64,000 nt of DNA, taken from Phycisphaeraceae bacterium. Lineage in GTDB: Bacteria; Planctomycetota; Phycisphaerae; Phycisphaerales; UBA1924. The notes beneath the pieces are model-generated. The model was not told the origin of the DNA and did not search any database. It worked only from the letters and a program-made list of their open reading frames with translations. Shown in pieces: positions 58,193 to 64,000 of this stretch (positions are counted from its first letter, which is position 1; every line of letters starts with the position of its first letter). A program made the position numbers and the translations under genes. The stretch spans positions 558,001-622,000 of the forward strand of contig JAHBXC010000002.1 of NCBI GenBank assembly GCA_019636675.1, read 5' to 3'.

Positions 58193-58337
58193 CATGGTCG
58201 TGGCGCAAGTGCGAGGAACCAAAGTGTCGCCAGAATATGCGTAGCATAGCACTCGTCGAGTTGCTTGTCAATACATACTCTCGGCTTGATTCTTTGCGGG
58301 GATCGCTGTGCCTTTAAGCGGGATTTCCCATTCGACT

Positions 58338-58642
58338 CTCCGTCCACGACCTGCCGCATGGCCGGATCGACCGACAGCTGCTCGGCATCGTTGGCGTCCT
58401 CGTACTCCGCCAGGCGGCTGTACTCGGATTGCCTCAGCAGCGCGATCATTGAGTGCCTCGTGTTCTTGCCCATCCGCCAATCATGCAAGACCCCTCACCG
58501 CCGTCGTAATCAAGCCCAGCGCATCATCGAGTTCGCGGTAGGCCAGGAGCCCCGCGTCGCTGGTCACCTTGGAACCGTGAAACTCCAGCTTCACGCGGCC
58601 CTCAAAAACGCCCCGCAGGGCGTCCAGTTTGCCCTCACCCAT
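58338..58642 (-). pseudogene. Decayed IS1380-type transposase N-terminus
   Basis: Minus-strand translation from 58642 gives MGEGKLDALRGVFEGRVKLE followed by TSDAGLLAYRELDDALGLIT, the usual start of IS1380-family transposases, and stops at 58481. After an apparent one-base frameshift near 58490 the frame continues as MGKNTRHSMIALLRQSEYSR with LAEYEDANDAEQLSVDPAMR, again a family hallmark. Homology ends near 58338. The rest of the transposase, including the DDE core, is missing, and no clear terminal repeats were seen. It is a dead remnant next to tRNA-Leu. Confidence 0.75.
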
Positions 58643-58792
58643 TGGATCCTCAGGACTTCAGTGTTCCAGCGTGTAGACAAAGCTTGTATGCCCGCGGTCA
58701 AACGCCACGCCATGATACCGGAAAGCAAGTTCCCATCTGGGAAATCCGGGTAGACATCGTTCGCGGCCCGACTATCCTTGCGGCCTCACGCC

Positions 58793-58878
58793 GCGGCTGT
58801 GGCGGAATTGGCAGACGCGCTAGGTTCAGGTCCTAGTGGGGGTAAAACCCCGTGGAGGTTCGACTCCTCTCAGCCGCA
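58793..58878 (+). tRNA. tRNA-Leu (anticodon CAG)
   Basis: GCGGCTG (58793-58799) pairs with CAGCCGC (58871-58877); the discriminator base is A (58878). The anticodon stem CTAGG/CCTAG encloses TTCAGGT with anticodon CAG. A long variable arm GGGGGTAAAACCCC and a TTCGACT T-loop follow, as expected for class II tRNA-Leu. No CCA is encoded. Confidence 0.95.
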
Positions 58879-58900
58879 TTCGAGATCCAGGTCTCCGCCC

Positions 58901-58934
58901 CGGCCCGGCCATCACGCCGGGCCGCGTCGTTTTT
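58901..58934 (+). terminator. Terminator after tRNA-Leu
   Basis: CGGCCCGGC (58901-58909) and GCCGGGCCG (58916-58924) form a perfect 9-bp stem with a 6-nt loop, followed by CGTCGTTTTT. Confidence 0.8.
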
Positions 58935-58999
58935 GGGGGGAAGGGAGTAGGGGGAAGGGAGTAGGGAGTGGGGAGTGGGGAGCAGGGGGGGAGAGGGGG
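58935..58999 (+). repeat. G-rich repeat tract (GGGAGT/GGGAAGGG units)
   Basis: The tract has many runs of three or more G on the plus strand in units such as GGGAGTAGGG and GGGAGTGGGG, enough to fold several G-quadruplexes. It shares the 16-mer GGGAGTGGGGAGCAGG with the minus strand at about 47012-47028. It lies between the tRNA terminator and the pseudopilin promoter; the 308-bp gap contains no gene. Confidence 0.7.
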
Positions 59000-59096
59000 A
59001 TTCCGAACAAAATCCGATCGGGATGGGTCCGCAAAATCGGCTTGTGGCTGCAACAGAACCGGGGACCCTCGCGTAGCGGACAATTGTGAACATGTC

Positions 59097-59125
59097 TTTA
59101 CGCGGGGGTTGAGTTTGTGTACGCT
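59097..59125 (+). promoter_or_regulatory. Putative promoter of the stand-alone pseudopilin gene
   Basis: TTTACG (59097-59102) and TACGCT (59120-59125) are 17 nt apart, about 60 nt before the ATG at 59187. The -10 is weak but resembles the other TACnnT elements here. Confidence 0.4.
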
Positions 59126-59186
59126 CCGACCCCCTGATTTTGCGCGGCGGTCCGCGCCCCCAGTTATGCCCGAAGGAGACAACCGA

Positions 59187-60245
59187 ATGAACCGTCTGTC
59201 CAAGGCCCCCCTCGCGGGCCGAACCGAGCGCCGAGCGGGCTTCACGCTCATCGAGCTGCTCGTCGTGGTGAGCATCATCGCGCTGCTCATCGGCATCCTG
59301 CTGCCCACCCTCGGTGAGGCGCGCCGTCAGGCCGGCATCGTGTCCTGCGTCGCGACTATCCGCTCGAACGGCCAGGGCGCCGCGTCCTTCTCGTCCGACA
59401 ACCAGGACCGCCTGCCCAGCGCCCCCGAAGGCAACGGCGCCACCCAGGGCCCGACCACCGGCGAGCGTGGGCGCCCGGCGTTGGTCATGGCCAACTCGCT
59501 CGACGGCGGGCTGAACGGCTTCCGCTTCCGCCCCCAGGAGCGCCAGACCCCCGCCGGCCTTAACTACCAGACGTACAATACTGCGGCCGACTCGAAAGCC
59601 ATTGGCGTCGAGGGCTTCTGGTTCGTCGCCTTCGGCAACTACATGGTCGAGGCCCGCGGCGACGCCATGCTGCAGGAGCCGTTTCTCTCTCCGACGGACC
59701 GTAGCCGCAAGAACTCGTGGAACACCTACCGCAACACTCCCCCGGACGGGCGCAATTCCGAGACCTACCTGGTCGCTTCGACCTACTGGTATGTCCTGCC
59801 CGCGCTCTTCGAGACGCGCCTGTTCTCGCGTAACGGCCCCTTCGGCGATCAGGCCGGCGGCGGCGGCGCGCAGGTGAACGTCCAGGAAGCCCGCGTCTTC
59901 CATCGCGCCACCAGCGTCGCGTTCCCCTCGAACAAGGTCGCCTTCTACCAGCACTACGCGACGCACGACCGCGGCGCGTCGTTCTGGAACAACCGCGGCT
60001 CCACCTTCAAGGACGGCACCGCCACCAGCGTCGCGCAGTTCGACGGCAGCGCCAAGAGCGTCCTGCCCTGGCGCGAGAGCCAGGTCTTCCAGCCCGATCA
60101 GGCCGGCAGCGCGTTCACCGAGGACGCCGGTCCCGTGCGCGACATGCCCGCCCAGCTCGGGCCCGCGTTCGGCGCTCCCTACTCGCGCCGCAACCAGTAC
60201 TTCCGCTTCACCTTCGGCGGTCTCGGCGGGCGCGATCTCCCCTGA
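59187..60245 (+). CDS. Stand-alone type IV pilin-like/pseudopilin protein
   Basis: The 352-residue protein has a basic leader and the signal GFTLIELLVVVSIIALLIGI with Gly at -1 and Glu at +5. After the helix comes LLPTLGEARRQAGIVSCVAT, SNGQGAASFSSDNQDRLPSA and a large Gly/Asn-rich globular domain with DGTATSVAQFDGSAKSV near the end. It resembles planctomycete surface pilin-like proteins rather than a GspG. AAGGAG (59173-59178) lies eight bases before the ATG at 59187. It is a single-gene unit with its own promoter and strong terminator, so it may be an abundant major subunit. Confidence 0.88.
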   Translation: MNRLSKAPLAGRTERRAGFTLIELLVVVSIIALLIGILLPTLGEARRQAGIVSCVATIRSNGQGAASFSSDNQDRLPSAPEGNGATQGPTTGERGRPALVMANSLDGGLNGFRFRPQERQTPAGLNYQTYNTAADSKAIGVEGFWFVAFGNYMVEARGDAMLQEPFLSPTDRSRKNSWNTYRNTPPDGRNSETYLVASTYWYVLPALFETRLFSRNGPFGDQAGGGGAQVNVQEARVFHRATSVAFPSNKVAFYQHYATHDRGASFWNNRGSTFKDGTATSVAQFDGSAKSVLPWRESQVFQPDQAGSAFTEDAGPVRDMPAQLGPAFGAPYSRRNQYFRFTFGGLGGRDLP

Positions 60246-60294
60246 GTTCCTGCTGAAGCGCATCAGGCAAACCGCCTGAATCCTCGCTACACTC

Positions 60295-60330
60295 CACGCC
60301 GCGGGACTCGTCCCGCGGCGTGTTGTTTTT
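60295..60330 (+). terminator. Strong rho-independent terminator after the pseudopilin
   Basis: CACGCCGCGGGA (60295-60306) and TCCCGCGGCGTG (60311-60322) form a perfect 12-bp stem with a 4-nt loop, followed by TTGTTTTT. It is one of the strongest terminators in the window. Confidence 0.9.
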
Positions 60331-60365
60331 CCCCTCGCTGTGAACCTTGCGAGACAGAACTGATC

Positions 60366-60509
60366 ATGAACGACAAAGTCAAAGTCATCGTCGCGGTCGT
60401 CCTCCTCGTCGCCGCTGTCGGCATTATCGTCTGGTACCTCGGTCGCGGCGGCAGCGCCCCGACCGGGGCCCAGCTCGAGGGCCTGCAGGGCGCGCCCGCG
60501 CAGGAGTGA
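60366..60509 (+). CDS. Small single-pass membrane protein (47 aa)
   Basis: The ATG at 60366 opens a 47-residue frame with one hydrophobic segment VIVAVVLLVAAVGIIVWYLG followed by a short Gly/Ser/Pro/Gln-rich tail ending GAPAQE. Codon choice is GC-biased like its neighbours, and TGA at 60507 closes it before the RNase HII-like gene. It lies just after the pseudopilin terminator. Many planctomycetes have such short membrane peptides; no function can be assigned. No strong Shine-Dalgarno is seen. Confidence 0.55.
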   Translation: MNDKVKVIVAVVLLVAAVGIIVWYLGRGGSAPTGAQLEGLQGAPAQE

Positions 60510-60537
60510 TCCGCTCCCGCGCTCGCCGAACCGCACC

Positions 60538-61569
60538 GTGAACACACCGCCGCGTCTGCGCACCGCGCTGTTGCTCGGCCTCGACGAGGCCGGGTACGGC
60601 CCGTTTCTGGGCCCGCTGTGCGTCGGCGCGGCGGTGTTGCGCGCGCCGATGGACGACGCGACGCGCCCGCCCGACCTGTGGCGCCTGCTCTCGGGCGCTG
60701 TCTGCCGCGAGCCGAAGGAGTCGACGGCGCGGACGCCTCGCGTCTGCGTGAACGACTCGAAGGCCCTCAAGCGCGCGACGCGCGCCGGCGCCGACCCCCA
60801 CGCCGCCGCTCTCGCGGACATCGAGCTCTCGCTGCTGTCGTTCCTCGCGTGCCGCGACGGGGGGTGCGTCGCCGACGACGCGTCGCTGTTCGGGGCGCTG
60901 CGCTGCGCGGCGCTGGAGCGCGAGGCGGTCGCGAGCCCTCGCCCGCTCCCCCTGAACCACGACGCGTCGCTGGTGCGTCTGCGCGCGTCGGCGCTGTCGG
61001 GGGCGATGGCGCGGGCCGGCGTGACGCTCGAATCGCTCGCGGTGCACGCGCTGCCGGCGCGCGAGTTCAACGACGCGTGCGAGCGGCTGGGATCGAAGGC
61101 CGCGATCACGCTGCGCGACGCGCACGCGGCGCTGCGCTCGCTGTGGGGCTCGCTGGCGACCGAGGCGCGAGAGGGCGACGACCCGGCGATCGGGTACGCG
61201 TTCCTCGACCGGCAGGGGGGCAGGACGGATTACGCCGACCTGCTGGCGAGCGTGGACGCAGGGGCGACGATGAGCGTCAAGCGGCGGACGCCCGCGCAGT
61301 GCGCGTATGTGCTGCGCGACGGGCGGCGCGAGCTGCGCGTGATCGTCGAGGTTGGCGCCGATTCGCGCCGGTTCCCCGTGGCGCTGGCGAGCATGGCCGC
61401 CAAGTACGCGAGAGACCTGTCGATGCTGCGTTTCAACGCCGAGATGGGCGCGCGGTTCCCCGAGGTGAAGCCGACGCAGGGGTACGGGGTGGACGCGAAG
61501 CGCTGGATCCGCGAGGCGTCGTCGCTGCTGTCGCGCCCGGAGCTCGACGCGATCGTGAGGCGCCGATGA
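60538..61569 (+). CDS. Divergent RNase HII-like protein
   Basis: RNase HII removes ribonucleotides and RNA primers from DNA. The 343-residue protein has the family's active-site phrase GLDEAGYGPFLGPLCVGAAV (Asp-Glu), VNDSKALKRA, a third acidic region IGYAFLDRQGGRTDY and the C-terminal ASMAAKYARDLSM with GYGVDAKRWI, all in the right order. It is about 130 residues longer than typical RnhB, with inserts between the first and second motifs. The GTG start at 60538 precedes the conserved segment by 12 residues. It overlaps ribD by four bases (ATGA). Confidence 0.75.
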   Translation: MNTPPRLRTALLLGLDEAGYGPFLGPLCVGAAVLRAPMDDATRPPDLWRLLSGAVCREPKESTARTPRVCVNDSKALKRATRAGADPHAAALADIELSLLSFLACRDGGCVADDASLFGALRCAALEREAVASPRPLPLNHDASLVRLRASALSGAMARAGVTLESLAVHALPAREFNDACERLGSKAAITLRDAHAALRSLWGSLATEAREGDDPAIGYAFLDRQGGRTDYADLLASVDAGATMSVKRRTPAQCAYVLRDGRRELRVIVEVGADSRRFPVALASMAAKYARDLSMLRFNAEMGARFPEVKPTQGYGVDAKRWIREASSLLSRPELDAIVRRR

Positions 61570-62690
61570 GCGACCTGGACCGCGAGATGCTGGACCTCGC
61601 GGCGCGCGCGGGCCGGCGCGCGCAGGGGCGCGTCGAGCCCAACCCGCTCGTGGGGTGCGTCATCGCGTCGCCCGACGACCCCGGGCTGGTCATCGCCTGC
61701 GGCCATCATCGCGAGTTCGGGGGCCCGCACGCGGAGATCGACGCGCTGCGCAACGCGGCCCAGCAGGGCGAGCCCGTCGCCGGCGCGACGGTGTATGTGA
61801 CGCTCGAGCCCTGCGCCCACCAAGGCAAGACGCCCCCCTGCGTCGACGCGCTGATCGAGGCGCGCGTGGGCGAGGTCGTGATCGCGCGCCGCGACCCGCA
61901 CCCCAGCGCGAAGGGCGGGGCCGAGGCGCTCCGTCGCGCAGGGATCGCGGTGCGTTTCACGGACGCCAGTGAGCACGCGACGCGCCTGTCCGACCCCTTC
62001 TGCCTGCGCGTCGAAGAGGGGCGCCCCTGGGTGATCGCGAAGTGGGCGCAGACGCTGGACGGGCGCGTCGCGACGCGGACCGGCGATTCGAAGTGGATCT
62101 CGGGCGAGCGATCGCGCGCGATGGTGCATCGCTGGCGCGGGCGCGTCGACGCGGTGCTCACCGGCGTGGGCACGGTCGTCGCGGACGACCCGATGCTGAC
62201 GGCGCGTGCGCCACGCCCGGCGCGACGCGTCGCGCTGCGCGCCGTGGTCGACCCGTCGCTGCGCACCCCGCCCGGCGCGACGATCGTGCGCACCGCGTAC
62301 GAGACGCCCGTCGTGCTGTTCTGCGAGCCCGACGCCGCCGATCGCGCCGACGCGCTGCGTGATCGCGGCGTGGTCGTCGTGCCCATCGGCCCCGATCGTC
62401 ACGACCCGGCGCGTCTCGACCTGCGCGAGGCGATGGAATGGCTCGCGCGCGAGCGCGGGGCGACGAATGTGCTCCTCGAGGCCGGGCCGGGGCTGCTCTC
62501 GTCGATGCTGCGCGCCGACCTGATCGACGAGGCGCGCGTGTTCGTCTCGCCCGTGCTCCTGGGGGACAGGGCCGCGATCCCGGCGTTTGACCTCCGACCG
62601 CTCGACCGCCTCGCCGACGCGCGCCGCGTCGAAACAACGGGCGTCCGGCGCATCGGCGACGACGCGCTGCTCACGCTGCGATTCCGGTGA
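61566..62690 (+). CDS. ribD: Bifunctional riboflavin biosynthesis deaminase/reductase
   Basis: RibD deaminates the pyrimidinone intermediate and reduces its ribose. The 374-residue protein has an N-terminal cytidine-deaminase-like domain with PNPLVGCVIA, the zinc site GPHAEIDAL and TLEPCAHQGKTPPC, and a C-terminal NADPH reductase domain: VIAKWAQTLDGRVATRTGDS, KWISGERSRAMVHRWRG, DAVLTGVGTVVADDPMLTAR and NVLLEAGPGLLSSML. Length and order are normal. It overlaps the RNase HII-like gene. No other rib genes are in the window. Confidence 0.95.
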   Translation: MSDLDREMLDLAARAGRRAQGRVEPNPLVGCVIASPDDPGLVIACGHHREFGGPHAEIDALRNAAQQGEPVAGATVYVTLEPCAHQGKTPPCVDALIEARVGEVVIARRDPHPSAKGGAEALRRAGIAVRFTDASEHATRLSDPFCLRVEEGRPWVIAKWAQTLDGRVATRTGDSKWISGERSRAMVHRWRGRVDAVLTGVGTVVADDPMLTARAPRPARRVALRAVVDPSLRTPPGATIVRTAYETPVVLFCEPDAADRADALRDRGVVVVPIGPDRHDPARLDLREAMEWLARERGATNVLLEAGPGLLSSMLRADLIDEARVFVSPVLLGDRAAIPAFDLRPLDRLADARRVETTGVRRIGDDALLTLRFR

Positions 62691-62694
62691 TGGA

Positions 62695-64000
62695 TCACTC
62701 GGCGTCGAGCCACGCGCGCAGCAGGCGCGGCGTCTGGCTCTCGGCGTAGCGGCGCTCGACGCGCTCCTCGCGGACCACGAGGACGCGGCCTCGCTCCGAC
62801 GGCTCCCAGCGCAGGCCCAGCGCGGCGCGGTCGTCGTCGGCGAGCCCGTAGAGTCGCACGCTGGCTTCGTTCGGCGGCGCGTCTGACTGCGCGAGCGAGA
62901 CGCTCGACGGCTGCGCGTTGGCGAGGAACTGCAGCACCAGGTCGATGGCGCCCGGGTCGTCGGCCGGGTTGAGCTGGCGCTCCGCTTCGCTGCCCAGCGC
63001 GACCCAGGACATGACTTCGCGCCGGAAGGCGCCCTCGCGCCCTCGCTCGTCGCGCAGGGCGATCATGCCGATGTCGGCCGGCGACGCGCCGGTCGACGAC
63101 TGCGCGAGCAGCTCGGCGAGCGCGACGACGAGCCGATCGAGCGACGCGCCGCGCACGAGCACGGGCACGCCGTCGACTTCGCACAGGACGCTCTCGCCCG
63201 AATCGTCGAGCGTGCCGATGACGCGCAGCGCCGTCGCGTCGGTGGTGGTCGCGACGCCCCCGTCGTCTGCACGGAGCGTGCGCCGGTCGGTCTCGACGAC
63301 GACGGCGCGCAGCGCGGTGGAGTGCGCCGGCTGCGCCCTCGCGGCGGCGACGTCTTCGGGCGACGCGAAGCGCTGCACGCGAAGGTCGATCATCGCACCC
63401 AGCAGCGCGCCGATGCGCCGCTCGTCGGCGCGGCTGCGCAGCGGTTCACGAACGCGCCAACGCCCGGCGGTGCGCGCGAGCGAGATCGCCTCATCGTCCG
63501 CGTAGGCGAGTGTGATGCGCGACGCTTCGACCTCGACCCGGGGCATGGCGACGGGGCTGCGCCACGCGTCGGGGCGGATGTCGCCGAGCGCCTGGGCCAG
63601 TTCGACGGAGGCCGACCCGTACCCGCCGCGCTCGTTGGCGAGGAGGGCGCGCCCCCCGAAGGCCGCCTCGCCGCGCTCGAGCGTGAGGACCGATTCGTGG
63701 TCCCCGAAGCGGATCGCGACGCGCGTGCCGTCGCGCACCGACGCGCCTCGCCCCTCGATGCGGACCTCGCTGAGCAGGCGGAGCGTGGCGCGGACCGCGG
63801 GCTCGTTGGCCGGCCACCCGTCGTCGCTGAAGACCCACGCCCCGTCGGGGGTGCGCCGGAGCGACAGGGCCGGCGAGCGCCCCAGCGGCGGGGTGATGTC
63901 GAGCGAGGTGGCTTCCCAGACCTGCCGCGGGACGAGGGGCTGTCCGGTCGCGTCGGCCTCGGTGGACGGTCGGGCGCCGCTGACCAGCGCGAGCGCGAGC
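62695..64000 (-). CDS. DUF4340-like protein (5' end beyond the window)
   Basis: The frame is open to base 64000, so at least 434 residues are visible and the start is missing. The extreme left of the visible protein reads ALALVSGARPSTEADATGQP, probably just after a membrane anchor. The sequence then has WVFSDDGWPANEPAVRATLR, WRVREPLRSRADERRIGALL, DDSGESVLCEVDGVPVLVRG and MALGLRWEPS-like turns, the repetitive layout of DUF4340 proteins that accompany GldG-type ABC exporters. A GTG at 63738 is an internal false start. It ends five bases after ribD, convergent. Family assignment is moderate. Confidence 0.55.
   Translation of the reverse strand, partial: LALALVSGARPSTEADATGQPLVPRQVWEATSLDITPPLGRSPALSLRRTPDGAWVFSDDGWPANEPAVRATLRLLSEVRIEGRGASVRDGTRVAIRFGDHESVLTLERGEAAFGGRALLANERGGYGSASVELAQALGDIRPDAWRSPVAMPRVEVEASRITLAYADDEAISLARTAGRWRVREPLRSRADERRIGALLGAMIDLRVQRFASPEDVAAARAQPAHSTALRAVVVETDRRTLRADDGGVATTTDATALRVIGTLDDSGESVLCEVDGVPVLVRGASLDRLVVALAELLAQSSTGASPADIGMIALRDERGREGAFRREVMSWVALGSEAERQLNPADDPGAIDLVLQFLANAQPSSVSLAQSDAPPNEASVRLYGLADDDRAALGLRWEPSERGRVLVVREERVERRYAESQTPRLLRAWLDAE

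Noticed and set aside
58338..58642. Intact insertion sequence beside tRNA-Leu
   Set aside because: Only the transposase N-terminus is present, frameshifted, and no terminal inverted repeats could be found, so it is listed as a pseudogene instead.
58935..58999. CRISPR-like array of short repeats
   Set aside because: The units are about 6-10 bases, G-rich and irregular, with no spacers and no cas genes. It is a low-complexity tract.

Overview
The window is uniformly high-GC chromosomal DNA. It probably comes from a planctomycete of the Phycisphaerae/Phycisphaerales type. The grounds are secreted proteins ending in dockerin-like GDLNGDGVVNFADLN repeats, a PEP-CTERM-like tail of the form PAPGAAG...ARRRRR, many large FTLIELLVV-type pseudopilins, two MshEN-type secretion ATPases plus PilT, and Gram-negative envelope genes. 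This placement rests on recognition of protein families; no database search was possible.

Layout. 0-3 kb: the end of a DsbD-like thiol reductase, then rpsP-trmD-rplS (rimM missing) and a YdjY-like lipoprotein. 3-6 kb: a minus-strand Fe(III) ABC transporter (binding protein and permease, no ATPase) behind a well-conserved Fur box, followed by a thioesterase gene. 6-13 kb: a lipoprotein, an orphan Vsr-like nuclease, a PEP-CTERM-like propeller protein, panB (possibly leaderless), and an overlapping htrA-purN-metallopeptidase run. 13-17 kb: DUF502 membrane protein, hpf-ptsN-ptsH (the order of the E. coli nitrogen-PTS locus), murA, and a rhodanese-like lipoprotein lacking its cysteine. 17-21 kb: a DsbD-N-like protein, a redoxin, and LMW-PTP overlapping a fructosamine-kinase-family gene (a likely protein-deglycation pair). 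21-25 kb: two large secreted proteins with dockerin-like tails, then coaB.

25.8-43.3 kb is the dominant feature: a type II secretion/type IV pilus-like locus with gspE1, pilT, gspE2, gspF, four overlapping pseudopilin genes, a GspJ-like gene, and a 1611-residue GspK-like protein. It ends at a 32-nt perfect palindrome. No secretin, GspC/L/M or prepilin peptidase is present. A promoter and a perfect inverted repeat precede gspE2.

43-56.6 kb: rhodanese; a minus-strand operon (membrane protein, nth, TPR, recX) in which Nth has an atypical cysteine spacing; a TIM-barrel protein; tandem clpP genes; a phosphoesterase; yidC-mnmE; and a histidine kinase overlapping an unusual REC-XRE response regulator. 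56.6-58.7 kb is an AT-richer island with a dockerin-repeat secreted protein and a decayed IS1380-type transposase, lying against tRNA-Leu(CAG). 59-64 kb: a stand-alone pseudopilin with its own promoter and strong terminator, a 47-residue membrane protein, an RNase HII-like gene overlapping ribD, and a DUF4340-like protein running off the window end.
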